Assembly (NCBI GenBank): GCA_902406105.1
Contig: CABPCP010000018.1
Coordinates: 1-46,947, forward strand
From: an uncultured Mordavella sp.
Lineage (GTDB): Bacteria; Bacillota; Clostridia; Lachnospirales; Lachnospiraceae
Length of the DNA: 46,947 nt
Reading direction: 5' to 3'
In this document: in pieces, positions 17,143 through 25,960 of the stretch
Numbering within the stretch: the stretch's first letter is position 1
Layout of the letters: the number at the start of each line of letters is the position of its first letter
Program-made: the position numbers and the translations under genes
The notes under the pieces: model-generated
Database searches by the model: none
What the model was told of the DNA's origin: nothing
Seen by the model: only the letters and a program-made list of their open reading frames with translations

Positions 17143-18087
17143 ATGAGCAAGATTTATGATGTTATCGTCCTGGGTGCAGGTCCTGCCGGTTTAGCGGCAG
17201 GACTGTACGCGGGCAGAAGCCGTCTCTCTGTTCTGATCATTGAAAAAGGACAGGACGGCGGACAGATCGCGATCACAGACGAGATCGAGAACTATCCGGG
17301 ACAGATCGTAGAAGGCGAATCAGGCCCATCCCTGATCGCCAGAATGACAGCTCAAGCTGAAAAATTTGGAGCTGAGCGTGTGTCTGACACGATCAAGGAA
17401 GTGGTACTTGAAGGAGACGTAAAAATCTTAAAGAGCGAGAAAGCAGAGTATCAGGCGAAAAACGTGATCATCGCTACAGGGGCTCACGCAAGACCGATCG
17501 GATGTAAGGGAGAAGCAGAATTCCTTGGGAAAGGCGTATCCTACTGCGCGACCTGCGATGCAAACTTCTTCGAAGACTTTGAAGTATATGTAGTCGGCGG
17601 CGGAGACTCCGCGGTAGAAGAAGCAATGTACTTGACGAAATTCGCGAGAAAAGTTACGATCATCCACAGAAGAAACGAGCTGAGAGCGGCCAAATCCATC
17701 CAGGAGAAAGCGTTCAAGAATCCGAAGCTCAACTTTATGTGGGACTCTGTTGTAGAAGAAGTCGGCGGAGACGATATCCTTCAGTGGATGAAAGTGAAAA
17801 ACGTGAAGACCGGCGAGATCACAACGGTAGAAGCGGACGAAGAGGACGGTATGTTCGGGGTATTCGGTTTCATCGGAACAATTCCAAACAGCAAACCGTT
17901 TGAAGGTATCATCGATATGGATGAGAGAGGATACATCAAGACAGACGATGATATGCATACCAATATTCCGGGCGTATACGCTGCCGGAGACGTACGTGTA
18001 AAGAGCCTGCGTCAGGTGGTGACCGCGGCGGCAGACGGAGCGATCGCGGCCGTACAGGTAGAAAGAAGCCTGTCCGACTATTTCTAA
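17143..18087 (+). CDS. trxB: thioredoxin reductase of the glycine reductase operon
   Basis: A 314-residue flavoprotein. The FAD-binding motif is VLGAGPAGLAAGLYAGRS near the N-terminus, the redox-active pair is CATC at about 134-137, the NAD(P)H-binding motif is VVGGGDSAVEEA, and the second FAD motif is GVYAAGDVRVKSLRQ. It passes reducing equivalents to thioredoxin, which re-reduces GrdA. The start is ATG 17143 preceded by AAAAAGGAGA; a longer in-frame start at 17071 overlaps the grdB stop and lacks family support. A 339-base gap with a direct repeat separates it from trxA, unusual inside such a compact operon. Confidence 0.95.
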   Translation: MSKIYDVIVLGAGPAGLAAGLYAGRSRLSVLIIEKGQDGGQIAITDEIENYPGQIVEGESGPSLIARMTAQAEKFGAERVSDTIKEVVLEGDVKILKSEKAEYQAKNVIIATGAHARPIGCKGEAEFLGKGVSYCATCDANFFEDFEVYVVGGGDSAVEEAMYLTKFARKVTIIHRRNELRAAKSIQEKAFKNPKLNFMWDSVVEEVGGDDILQWMKVKNVKTGEITTVEADEEDGMFGVFGFIGTIPNSKPFEGIIDMDERGYIKTDDDMHTNIPGVYAAGDVRVKSLRQVVTAAADGAIAAVQVERSLSDYF

Positions 18088-18188
18088 AACCTGACAAGCA
18101 CAGCGAAGATTGGCGAAAGCTGGCAGCCGTCGTGCTTGCACGTAAGGAGGTCAGCTTTTGACAAGCGGCATTGGGCGACCAGCCCAAT

Positions 18189-18316
18189 GAACGAAAGAGC
18201 GCGCTGCGAAAGCAGAGCAGCAGCTCTTGAGTGCAGCTGTGCGTCAGAGTCATCGGCGAGGGAACGAAAGAGCGCGCTGCGAAAGCAGAGCAGCAGCTCT
18301 TGAGTGCAGCTGTGCG
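18189..18316 (+). repeat. 55-bp perfect direct repeat in the trxB-trxA gap
   Basis: Two identical 55-base copies, 18189-18243 and 18262-18316, start-to-start distance 73. Each copy contains GCTGCGAAAGCAG, a stem with a GAAA tetraloop, inside a wider AGAGC/GCTCT pairing. A hairpin CATTGGGC/GCCCAATG (18169-18189) precedes them. TTTCGCAGCGC after copy 2 (from 18324) is the reverse complement of the repeat's own GCGCTGCGAAA. The remaining bases of 18088-18426 hold no convincing gene; a small-protein reading over the repeats is not supported. Copy number elsewhere in the genome is unknown. Confidence 0.85.
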
Positions 18317-18426
18317 CAAGGTACTTTCGCAGCGCCTGCGCTTGGGCGAAGCGTACAAGAATGAAAGAGACCATTGCTATCAGAGAAGCAATGTATTATG
18401 ATTCAATAAAAAGGAGGATGAGTCCC

Positions 18427-18744
18427 ATGTTAGATCTGGACAAGACAAATTTTGAAGAAGAAGTATTAAAAGCAGACGGCTATGTGTTCGTGGATTTCTA
18501 CGGAGACGGATGCGTACCATGCCAGGCTCTGATGCCAAAGGTACATGAATTCGCTGAAACCTATGGGGATAAGCTGAAATTTACATCCCTGAATACTACC
18601 AAAGCACGTCGTCTTGCGATCGCGCAGAAAGTTCTTGGACTTCCGGTTATGGCGATCTACAAAGATGGTGAAAAAGTAGAAGAGCTGGTTAAGGAAGACT
18701 GTACTGAGGAAAGCATTGAGGCGATGATTAAGAAATACATCTAA
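18427..18744 (+). CDS. trxA: thioredoxin with CVPC active site
   Basis: A 105-residue thioredoxin. The active site reads GCVPC in place of the common WCGPC, a variant known from thioredoxins encoded in glycine reductase operons such as that of Eubacterium acidaminophilum. The cis-proline region is [16 protein letters not shown]. It transfers electrons from TrxB to the Cys-Sec pair of GrdA. ATG 18427 is preceded by AAGGAGGA; the open frame continues upstream over the repeat region, but that extension has no ribosome site and no thioredoxin homology. It ends 68 bases before grdA. Confidence 0.96.
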   Translation: MLDLDKTNFEEEVLKADGYVFVDFYGDGCVPCQALMPKVHEFAETYGDKLKFTSLNTTKARRLAIAQKVLGLPVMAIYKDGEKVEELVKEDCTEESIEAMIKKYI

Positions 18745-18812
18745 TCTTAGATGATTTCTCGATCATAGATTCAAACTTGTTTGACACTACAAGAAAGGAG
18801 AAAAGCATAATT

Positions 18813-19274
18813 ATGGCTATTTTAGAAGGAAAAAAAGCAATAATTATCGGAGACCGTGATGGAATCCCGGGCCCGGCTATCGCAGAGTGCGTAAAGACCG
18901 CCGGCGCGGAAGTTGTATTTTCATCCACGGAATGTTTCGTCTGAACGAGCGCAGGCGCAATGGATCTGGAGAACCAGAAGAGAGTAAAAGAATTCGCTGA
19001 AGAGTACGGCGCGGAGAACTTAGTTGTAGTTCTTGGCGCGGCAGAGGGCGAAGCCGCGGGTCTTGCGGCAGAGACCGTAACCCTTGGCGATCCTACTTTC
19101 GCAGGTCCATTGACTGGGGTCCAGCTTGGACTCACGGTATATCATGTATGCGAACCTGAGATCAAGGAAGAGTTTGACGAAGCTGTTTATGATGAGCAGG
19201 TTGGAATGATGGAAATGGTTCTGGACGTTGACGACATCGTATCAGAGATGCAGGCGATCAGAGACCAGATTTAA
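18813..19274 (+). CDS. grdA: glycine reductase selenoprotein A
   Basis: A 153-residue selenoprotein, start ATG 18813 after AGAAAGGAG. The in-frame TGA at 18942-18944 is codon 44, the Sec position known for GrdA. The context [16 protein letters not shown] gives the CxxU redox motif. The frame continues cleanly to the stop at 19272. GrdA accepts the carboxymethyl group from protein B as a selenoether, forms a ketene-type intermediate and hands an acetyl group to protein C, becoming oxidised and needing thioredoxin. A short GCG/CGC hairpin (18949-18958) lies at SECIS distance but is weak. Standard gene calling reports only the part after the UGA (from 18960). Confidence 0.96.
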
Positions 19275-19284
19275 TCAGACCGCA

Positions 19285-19336
19285 CAAGAGGGGCGTTACC
19301 CGGTGTACCCCACTAGGGGAATGCCCCCTTTCTTGT
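19285..19336 (+). terminator. terminator-like hairpin between grdA and grdC
   Basis: CAAGAGGGGCGTT pairs with AATGCCCCCTTTCTTG, with a small secondary hairpin in the loop, and TTTCTTGTTT follows. It could partly terminate transcription or protect the upstream mRNA end, giving more grdA than grdC/grdD. No promoter was recognised before grdC. Confidence 0.5.
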
Positions 19337-19394
19337 TTGGAAAAAGGCGGAGATACCGCCTAGATTGAATGAGTTTAAGAAAGGTGGAGAACCA

Positions 19395-20933
19395 ATGAAT
19401 AGTGTAATTAAAGGAGCAGGCTATGTATTAGTACATACTCCTGATATGGTTTTATATAACGGAACGACCCAGACGACAGAAAGGATCGTAAACCCGGATT
19501 CCGAATATCTGAAAGAGGTGCCGGAGCACCTGCGTTCTTATGAGGATGTTGTTGCTTATTGGCCGAACCAGACCTATATCGGAAATGTGCATCCAGATGA
19601 GCTGGCAGAGGTAGAGGCGCCCTGGTATGATAAGAAAAAAGAAGGGGCGGAGCGCTACGGCAAATACGGCGAGATCATGCCGGAAGAAGAATTCTTGTTC
19701 CTGGTACAGGCCAGCGATATGTTTGAAGTTGTAAAGCTGGACAAAGAATTTGTCGCAAAATATAAAGATGCATTTGCAAAGAACCCGATCATCTCTGATG
19801 ATATCGTAGAAAAGATCGAAGAAGGCGTAGAGATCGCTGAAATCGAAGCTCTGATCAAAGACGACCACGCAGAGCCTCTGTATTTTGAAAATAAGCTGGT
19901 AGGCTGTGTAAAACCAGCTCACGATATTGATGTAAACTTGTCTGCCCATGTGATGCATGAGAACTTGATGAGCAAAGCTTCCAGCGTGCTGGCTCTGCTC
20001 TATGGCGTGCGCAATGCCGGAATTGACAAGGCTGATGTTGAGTATGTGATTGACTGTGCGGAGGAAGCCTGCGGTGATATGAATCAGAGAGGCGGCGGAA
20101 ACTTTGCGAAAGCAGCGGCGGAAGTGGCCGGGCTTGTAAGCGCCACCGGTTCTGATGCAAGAGGATTCTGCGCGGCTCCTACACACGCGCTTATCGAGGC
20201 CGCTGCTCTGGTAAAATCCGGCGCATATAAGACGGTTGCGGTAACAGCTGGAGGATGTACAGCGAAACTGGGTATGAACGGCAAAGACCACATCAAGAAA
20301 GGCCTTCCGATCTTGGAAGACTGCCTGGGCGGATTCTGTGTCATCATTTCTGAGAATGACGGCGTCAGCCCTGAGATCGATCTTGGTATGCTGGGACGCC
20401 ACACTGTTGGAACCGGATCTGCTCCGCAGAACGTAATCGGAAGCCTGGTAGCTGATCCGCTTGACAAAGTCGGCATGAAGATCACAGATATTGATAAATA
20501 CTCACCGGAGATGCAGAATCCGGATATTACCAAACCAGCAGGAGCAGGAGATGTGCCTCTCGCGAACTACAAAATGATCGCGGCTTTGGCTGTAAAACGC
20601 GGAGAACTGGACAGAAAAGAGCTGGCCGCTTTCACAAAAGAGCATGGTCTGACCGGATGGGCTCCGACTCAGGGCCATATTCCATCAGGTGTTCCATATG
20701 TTGGATTTGCCTGCGAGGACATTAAGGAAGGGAAGATCAAGAATGCTATGATCATCGGAAAGGGAAGTCTGTTCCTTGGACGTATGACAAACCTGTTCGA
20801 CGGCGTTTCCTTCGTGATCCATGGAAATACAGCGGCGGAAGAAGAAGCGGCCGCAGGGGTTTCTGAAGATGAAGTAAAGGGATTGATCGCAAAAGCTATG
20901 AAAGATTTTGCTGCTACCCTGATGGCAGAGTAA
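19395..20933 (+). CDS. grdC: glycine reductase component C, beta subunit
   Basis: A 512-residue protein starting MNSVIKGAGYVLVHTPDMV, the typical GrdC N-terminus. It resembles thiolase/KAS III-like acyl-transfer enzymes in the region ARGFCAAPTHALIEAAALV and GCTAKLGMNGKDH. With GrdD it forms protein C, which takes the acetyl group from GrdA and releases acetyl phosphate, later used by acetate kinase for ATP. The start is ATG 19395 behind AAGGTGGAG; an upstream in-frame ATG at 19365 would add ten residues. It ends 12 bases before grdD. Confidence 0.95.
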   Translation: MNSVIKGAGYVLVHTPDMVLYNGTTQTTERIVNPDSEYLKEVPEHLRSYEDVVAYWPNQTYIGNVHPDELAEVEAPWYDKKKEGAERYGKYGEIMPEEEFLFLVQASDMFEVVKLDKEFVAKYKDAFAKNPIISDDIVEKIEEGVEIAEIEALIKDDHAEPLYFENKLVGCVKPAHDIDVNLSAHVMHENLMSKASSVLALLYGVRNAGIDKADVEYVIDCAEEACGDMNQRGGGNFAKAAAEVAGLVSATGSDARGFCAAPTHALIEAAALVKSGAYKTVAVTAGGCTAKLGMNGKDHIKKGLPILEDCLGGFCVIISENDGVSPEIDLGMLGRHTVGTGSAPQNVIGSLVADPLDKVGMKITDIDKYSPEMQNPDITKPAGAGDVPLANYKMIAALAVKRGELDRKELAAFTKEHGLTGWAPTQGHIPSGVPYVGFACEDIKEGKIKNAMIIGKGSLFLGRMTNLFDGVSFVIHGNTAAEEEAAAGVSEDEVKGLIAKAMKDFAATLMAE

Positions 20934-20945
20934 GGGGTGGTGACG

Positions 20946-22100
20946 ATGGCAGATAGGATTGAAAAAATGATCGCGGAAACCTTCATGGAGATGGCGGAAG
21001 GGCTGGAGACCGGAAGTTTCGGAAAGAAGCCTAAGATCGCCATCACTGGAATGGGAAGCGAGCACGGAGAAGAAAATTCCATGGCGGGAGCTCTTGCGGC
21101 TGCCAGAGATGGGATCGATGTGTACTACATCGGAACTCTGGAAGCGGAAGGAGTAACAACCGTCAAAGTGGCAAATGATGAGGAAGGCCACGACAAAATG
21201 GAAGAAATGTTAAAAAACAAAGAGATCGACGCGGCAGTGACGATGCACTTTCCGTTCCCGATCGGCGTATCCACAGTAGGACGCTGTGTAACGCCTGGTT
21301 TTGGAAAAGAGATGTATATCGCTAATACCACGGGAACATCCAGCACAGACCGGATCGAGGGAATGGTCAAGAACGCGGTCTATGGCATTATTGCGGCAAA
21401 GGCCTGCGGGAATGCTCATCCAACGGTTGGAATTCTGAATGTGGACGGGGCAAGACAGACTGAAAAGGCGTTAAAACAGCTTCAGGAGAACGGTTATGAC
21501 ATTGCGTTCGCGGAATCTGGGCGTGCCGACGGCGGATGTGTCATGAGAGGAAACGATGTTCTGCAGGCATCTCCGGATATCATGGTGACGGATTCCCTGA
21601 CAGGAAATATCCTGGTGAAGATGCTGTCCTCCGCAAATACCGGCGGAAGTTTTGAGGCTACTGGTTACGGATATGGCCCTGGCATCGGCGAAGGGTATGA
21701 GCAGCTTGTGATGATCGTATCCAGAGCGTCAGGCGCTCCAGTGATCGCAAACGCGATCCGGTATGCGGCGCAGCTGGTGAGAGGCAAGGTCTTCGAGGTT
21801 GCCAAAGCAGAGTTTGCGGCGGCAAAGAAAGCTGGTTTTCAGGAGATCCTGGACTCTGTAAAAGCAGCTTCCAAACCGGCGGCGTCAGAAGAAGATGTGA
21901 AAGAGCCGCCGAAGGAGATCGTGACGTCCCAAATCCCGGGCATTGAGGTCATGGATCTGGATGATGCGGTGAAGTGCCTCTGGAAGATCAACATCTACGC
22001 TGAGAGCGGGATGGGATGTACAGGTCCGATCATCCGGGTATCGGACGCAAACCTGGCGAAAGCAGAGGAAGAATTGAAGAAAGCTGGATATATCAGCTAG
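20946..22100 (+). CDS. grdD: glycine reductase component C, alpha subunit
   Basis: A 384-residue protein related to the fatty-acid/phosphate acyltransferase PlsX-type fold. It phosphorolyses the acetyl-enzyme to acetyl phosphate. The known catalytic Cys of GrdD lies near the C-terminus; here Cys358 in SGMGCTGPIIRVS is the obvious equivalent. The start is ATG 20946, with AGGGGTGG upstream; GTG 20937 and 20940 are inside that site. It is the last gene of the operon, followed 28 bases later by a strong terminator. Confidence 0.95.
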   Translation: MADRIEKMIAETFMEMAEGLETGSFGKKPKIAITGMGSEHGEENSMAGALAAARDGIDVYYIGTLEAEGVTTVKVANDEEGHDKMEEMLKNKEIDAAVTMHFPFPIGVSTVGRCVTPGFGKEMYIANTTGTSSTDRIEGMVKNAVYGIIAAKACGNAHPTVGILNVDGARQTEKALKQLQENGYDIAFAESGRADGGCVMRGNDVLQASPDIMVTDSLTGNILVKMLSSANTGGSFEATGYGYGPGIGEGYEQLVMIVSRASGAPVIANAIRYAAQLVRGKVFEVAKAEFAAAKKAGFQEILDSVKAASKPAASEEDVKEPPKEIVTSQIPGIEVMDLDDAVKCLWKINIYAESGMGCTGPIIRVSDANLAKAEEELKKAGYIS

Positions 22101-22128
22101 TTCTGGGAAAAAGGATAGAGAAAGAATG

Positions 22129-22173
22129 AAACAGTGGCATCTGAAAATATCAAGATGCCACTGTTTTATTTTT
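22129..22173. terminator. bidirectional terminator ending the grd operon
   Basis: AAACAGTGGCATCT (22129-22142) pairs perfectly with AGATGCCACTGTTT (22153-22166) and TTATTTTT follows. An A-run on the 5' side also makes it usable for the convergent LysR gene that ends at 22185. Confidence 0.92.
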
Positions 22174-22184
22174 AGTGCATTGTT

Positions 22185-23036
22185 TCAAAATTCGGCGAGA
22201 AACTGACGGATGAGTGGATTGTCATCATCTTTGCGCCAGGCACAGACAACTTCAATAAACTGTCCCGTTTCGTAATACTTATATGCGGGATTGTCGCACG
22301 CTCCAGATGAAAGAGCTGTTAGTGTCCCGCCAAGCCCCTGGTCCAGGGCAAGGAGTATGGACTCAAAGTTTGGACGTTGGAAGAGCTTGAGTGAATTTGG
22401 AAATATATTGTTTATCTTATCAACTGTACAGTATGATTCATGCGGCCCCATGGCATAGAGTGGTATGTCTGGAAGTTCGGCCCTAATGTTATCAGGCGAA
22501 CCAATAGGATAGTCGGAGCGTACCAGAAGGATAAGCGGTTCCCTGTATGCTGGGCAGGAGCAGAACTGTCCGTATTGGCTTATTTCATCCTGTATTGTCA
22601 TGATAATGTCAAGACTTCCATCTAACAGACACTGGGACAGTGCAATATAGGTGTTTTTCTCAAGTATGAGTTCCACATGGGGATATTGGGATTTGAAATT
22701 TTTAAAGGCGTTTGTTGGCAGGCGAGAGATGCTCCAGCCGTAGAGAAGACCGACACGTAGGCGGCCATTGCTTTTTAAGTCCACCTTTTTGGCCGCTTCA
22801 AGTGCCTCGTTCCATTCACGTACGATATTTTTCAGAGCATTGTAGAGCAGTCTCCCCTGATACGTGAGACGGACGCTTCTGGTCGAACGGTCGAACAGTG
22901 AGAAGCCAAGTTCAGCCTCATACAATGTTATTTGTTTGCTGACGGCAGGCTGTGAGACGAACAGGCGCTTTGCGGCACCGCTGAAGCTGCCGCATTCTGC
23001 CACCGCCATGAAGTACTGTTCGTAAATTCTCAGCAT
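22185..23036 (-). CDS. LysR-family transcriptional regulator
   Basis: A 283-residue LTTR. The N-terminal winged helix-turn-helix spans about 1-60 (AVAECGSFSGAAKRLFVSQPAVSKQITLYEAELG) and a linker helix leads to a two-lobed effector domain (about 90-283). ATG 23036 is preceded by GAGGTGG; the longer frame beginning at 23108 has no ribosome site. It is divergent from the permease-dehydrogenase-aldolase operon across a 440-base gap, the standard arrangement for an LTTR that activates its neighbour in response to the substrate. An ATAAC-N5-GTTAT dyad lies 25 bases before its start. Confidence 0.93.
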   Translation of the reverse strand: MLRIYEQYFMAVAECGSFSGAAKRLFVSQPAVSKQITLYEAELGFSLFDRSTRSVRLTYQGRLLYNALKNIVREWNEALEAAKKVDLKSNGRLRVGLLYGWSISRLPTNAFKNFKSQYPHVELILEKNTYIALSQCLLDGSLDIIMTIQDEISQYGQFCSCPAYREPLILLVRSDYPIGSPDNIRAELPDIPLYAMGPHESYCTVDKINNIFPNSLKLFQRPNFESILLALDQGLGGTLTALSSGACDNPAYKYYETGQFIEVVCAWRKDDDNPLIRQFLAEF

Positions 23037-23060
23037 ATATTCCACCTCTTTATTGTTTTT

Positions 23061-23075
23061 ATAACCTTTCGTTAT
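23061..23075. promoter_or_regulatory. candidate LysR-type operator
   Basis: ATAAC-CTTTC-GTTAT is a perfect 5-bp dyad with the size and AT-rich form of LTTR boxes. It lies 25 bases upstream of the LysR start codon, where autoregulation would act. Elsewhere in 23037-23476 there is also GTGTG-GAA-CACAC (23172-23184) and two ATTTATAAAA repeats near 23291-23311. Confidence 0.4.
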
Positions 23076-23320
23076 AAATAAAAGGATATTGCCAATATTA
23101 GTTGACATATTTATCTCAAAGATATCGCTGATTTCTAGATGATAACTTTTGATTCCTCGTTTTGATTTCCGGTGTGGAACACACGGTCAGAGGGGTGTGA
23201 TATACAGTCCAAAACCTTGAAAATATGCAGTTGCCATACAGATTTCAAACAATGTTTTTTATATTAGCAATAGTCATGGACTATGTTAAAAATTTATAAA
23301 AGATTTATAAAATACGTGTA

Positions 23321-23350
23321 TTGGACAAAAATTATCTGAAAATTTATAAT
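23321..23350 (+). promoter_or_regulatory. promoter of the permease-dehydrogenase-aldolase operon
   Basis: TTGGAC (23321-23326), an 18-base spacer and TATAAT (23345-23350). The leader of about 120 bases contains CGCTGCAGCG and a distant TACAGAG/CTCTGTA pair. Confidence 0.5.
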
Positions 23351-23476
23351 AAAAATACAGAGTGAAAACGCTGCAGCGCAATATATTTTTAATAATATCA
23401 TGTGAAATCTCTGTATGTCAAATTGGACGGCATCATACTCGGTGCAAGAAATTTAAGAAGTAAAAGGAGGAAAAGT

Positions 23477-24823
23477 ATGAATGATAGAAGCACTTCATTT
23501 TCAGATATGAAGATTTTTGACCGGAAGAAAATGCTCATGATGTCCATTGGCACATTTGTAGGTTCCGGTGTTGTTTCAATATTAGGAGAAGCTGCCGGTG
23601 TAACGGGATATTCTGTATGGATTGCTTATTTGATGGCGATTCTCGTCGGATTTTGTTCAGCCTTGCCATATGTTATACTTTCCAGCGTGATGACTTTTAG
23701 CGGCGGCGTCTATACGGTAGCCTGCACGTTTATGGGTACGACCTTCGGCGGAGCTTATATCCTGTCAACATTTGTAAGTGGAATGGGCGTCTCCATGATG
23801 TCGGCCGCCTTTGGTACCTATGTCCAAAGTGTTTTTCCATCAGCCAACATACAGGTTTTTGCGATACTGATTTTGGTGCTGTTTTGGGCGATTAACTGTA
23901 TGGGTGTTTCCTTTATGGCGTCTGTCCAGAAGTATTCGACCTATATTTTGCTAGCCGCACTTGCAATTTTCTGTGTGGTGAATTTCACCCATCTTAATCC
24001 GGATACCTTCAATTTCAGTGGACCGGAATTTATGACAGGCGGGACGGCTGGAATCATGGGGGCTATGGCAATGTTGGTGTTTTCATGCCAGTCGTATGAC
24101 CAGAATATCATTCCCTTCGGCAAATATGCGATTGATTCGCGCAGGACAGTTCCCTGGACTATGCTGATGACGGCTGGCGTTCTAGTACTGGTTTATGGCG
24201 GTGTTGCGATTGCCGCTGTCGGAGGAGTGGATCTTTCTACATTTGCCGGGCAGCCGCTCACTGCGGTCGCAAGAGCTACCCTACCCACGGTGGTGTTCTA
24301 CGCATTCATCATCCTTGGTCCTGTGCTCTGCCTGACGACTACCATCAATGGATCACTGGCGAACTTCACAGTAACCCTTGAGAAAGCAACGGAGGATGGC
24401 TGGTTCAATAAGAAATTTGCTTCGACCAACCGGCGCGGAGCCTCCTGGCTCATCCTTACAGCGCTTACCGTTGTCTGCCTGATTCCGTTAATTTTTAGCA
24501 TTGATATCAGCATCCTTACAAAAAATACGGTACTGCTGTCAAGCTTTTTGCAGATTCCTCTGCTTATTTCATTGTGGCGGCTGCCCAAGTTGTTCCCAGA
24601 GGCATTTGCGAGAAATAGTCTCAAGATTAAAGAAGGTATCTTCTATGTCTGTATGGTCATTGCTATTGCGGCCCGCCTGCTTATCCTTGTCTGGTCTGTC
24701 CAGGGATTGACAGCCATGAATGTAATCGGCTCCATCATAGCTGTGGCTATCTGTTTTCTGTTTTCCGTGCTTCGCTCAAGAACAGGAAAGACCAAGATAG
24801 AAGGCAGCTACAGTTTTGAATGA
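23477..24823 (+). CDS. APC-superfamily permease
   Basis: A 448-residue integral membrane protein with about 12 hydrophobic segments. The first helix carries GTFVGSGVVSILGEAAGVTG, the unwound-helix substrate motif of the amino acid-polyamine-organocation superfamily. The start is ATG 23477 after AAAAGGAGGA; the frame extends upstream to 23402 without a ribosome site. It is the first gene of a cassette with an Ldh_2 dehydrogenase and a class II aldolase, so it presumably imports the hydroxy-acid or amino-acid substrate those enzymes degrade. The exact substrate is unknown. Confidence 0.88.
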   Translation: MNDRSTSFSDMKIFDRKKMLMMSIGTFVGSGVVSILGEAAGVTGYSVWIAYLMAILVGFCSALPYVILSSVMTFSGGVYTVACTFMGTTFGGAYILSTFVSGMGVSMMSAAFGTYVQSVFPSANIQVFAILILVLFWAINCMGVSFMASVQKYSTYILLAALAIFCVVNFTHLNPDTFNFSGPEFMTGGTAGIMGAMAMLVFSCQSYDQNIIPFGKYAIDSRRTVPWTMLMTAGVLVLVYGGVAIAAVGGVDLSTFAGQPLTAVARATLPTVVFYAFIILGPVLCLTTTINGSLANFTVTLEKATEDGWFNKKFASTNRRGASWLILTALTVVCLIPLIFSIDISILTKNTVLLSSFLQIPLLISLWRLPKLFPEAFARNSLKIKEGIFYVCMVIAIAARLLILVWSVQGLTAMNVIGSIIAVAICFLFSVLRSRTGKTKIEGSYSFE

Positions 24824-24863
24824 TATAACCAGTCTATGAAATCAAAATAAAGGAGGAGACAAA

Positions 24864-25946
24864 ATGAGTTCTATGTACAAAGTTGATCACAGCGCCCTTG
24901 AGGACTACTGCCAGGATATCTTCAAAGCAGTCGGACTCGATGACAAAGACGCCGCCATCGTCGCCGAGTCTCTCGTCGATGCGGATCTTAGAAATGTAAT
25001 ATCCCATGGGGTCACCAGAGTTGGAAACTATATGGATCGGCTGAAAAACGGCGGCACAAATCCGCATCCGAATATTACAATTGTACAGGAGACAGGAACG
25101 ACCGCCCTCATCGATGGAGATGACTGTCTGGGCAGTCTCGTATCCGAGCAGGCGGTCGCACTTGCAAGGAAAAAGGCCTCGGATCACGGCCTGGGCTGTG
25201 TGTGCGTCCGCCGCAGCAATCATTACGGGGCGGCTGCCCGCTGGTCCCTCAAGCTTGCGGGAGACGATATGATAGGCTTTACTGGTTCCAATGTCGAGCC
25301 GCTGATGTGTGTGACCGGAAGCAACAGTAAGGGAATCGGCAATAATCCATTCTCTTTTGCATTCCCTACTGGCAGTCATGGCCCAATTTGTCTTGATGTT
25401 GCCTGCAGTATGATGGCAGGTGGAAAGCTGTTTGAGTATAAGCGTGAAAACAAGCCTTTGCCTGTTGGATGTTTTCTCGATGCTGATGGACATCCAGCTA
25501 CCGATCCGAATCAGGCGGATGTTATGAAGATGCTACCCTTTGGCGGGCATAAGGGCTACGGTCTTGCCGTTGCTGTGGAGATGCTGTCGTCGATTCTTTC
25601 CGGAGGGAAATTCGGTTCTGATATGGGAAGTCAGTACAACCTGCTTGGCAGTCCTAATCACATCGCGCATTTCTTCTTCGCTATGCGTATCGATGCGTTT
25701 CGCCCGATCGAGGAATATAAGAAATCTGCGGATGCATTTGTGGATTATCTGCACGCGCTTCCGCGTCAGGAAGGGGTGGAGCAAATCTACGTTCCCGGCG
25801 AGCTGGAGAATAAGAGTAAAGCAGACAAGCTGGCAAATGGCCTGCGTTACAGTTGCAAGCAGATTGACGAACTGGAAGACTATGGACGTCGAGCGGGACT
25901 TTCCGCTGAGCGCGCCGCGTTTTTGAGAGAATTTCCCATTGATTAA
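24864..25946 (+). CDS. Ldh family oxidoreductase (malate/L-lactate/ureidoglycolate dehydrogenase type)
   Basis: A 360-residue NAD(P)-dependent dehydrogenase of the Ldh_2 (type 2 malate/lactate dehydrogenase) family. Seen: ADLRNVISHGVTRVG with the conserved His (about 48), RRSNHYGAAARW with the HYG motif, GIGNNPFSFAFPTG, LDVACSM, and GGHKGYGLAVAVEML. The family oxidises 2-hydroxy acids including malate, lactate, ureidoglycolate and sulfolactate. AAAGGAGGAG precedes the ATG. It lies 40 bases after the permease and 14 bases before the aldolase, so it probably converts the imported hydroxy acid to the 2-oxo acid that the aldolase cleaves. Confidence 0.92.
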   Translation: MSSMYKVDHSALEDYCQDIFKAVGLDDKDAAIVAESLVDADLRNVISHGVTRVGNYMDRLKNGGTNPHPNITIVQETGTTALIDGDDCLGSLVSEQAVALARKKASDHGLGCVCVRRSNHYGAAARWSLKLAGDDMIGFTGSNVEPLMCVTGSNSKGIGNNPFSFAFPTGSHGPICLDVACSMMAGGKLFEYKRENKPLPVGCFLDADGHPATDPNQADVMKMLPFGGHKGYGLAVAVEMLSSILSGGKFGSDMGSQYNLLGSPNHIAHFFFAMRIDAFRPIEEYKKSADAFVDYLHALPRQEGVEQIYVPGELENKSKADKLANGLRYSCKQIDELEDYGRRAGLSAERAAFLREFPID

Positions 25947-25960
25947 GGAGGAAGAGACTT

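Noticed and set aside
18189..18316. CRISPR array
   Set aside because: Only two 55-base repeats with an 18-base gap, no cas genes, and unit and spacer sizes do not fit.
18304..18426. N-terminal extension of thioredoxin over the repeat region
   Set aside because: It lacks a ribosome site and resemblance to thioredoxins; ATG 18427 has AAGGAGGA.
18960..19274. Separate 104-residue gene starting MDLENQ
   Set aside because: It is the part of grdA after the selenocysteine codon, in frame with the start at 18813.
19306..19320. Third copy of the REP-like repeat, suggested by shared CGGTGTACCC
   Set aside because: Only about ten bases match 2389-2448; the diagnostic GGGGACGTAGT arm is absent.
19452..20402. 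Long minus-strand open frame opposite grdC
   Set aside because: Shadow of grdC; no ribosome site and no recognisable family. The same applies to 11110-12090 opposite the ABC ATPase and 31470-32426 opposite the helicase.
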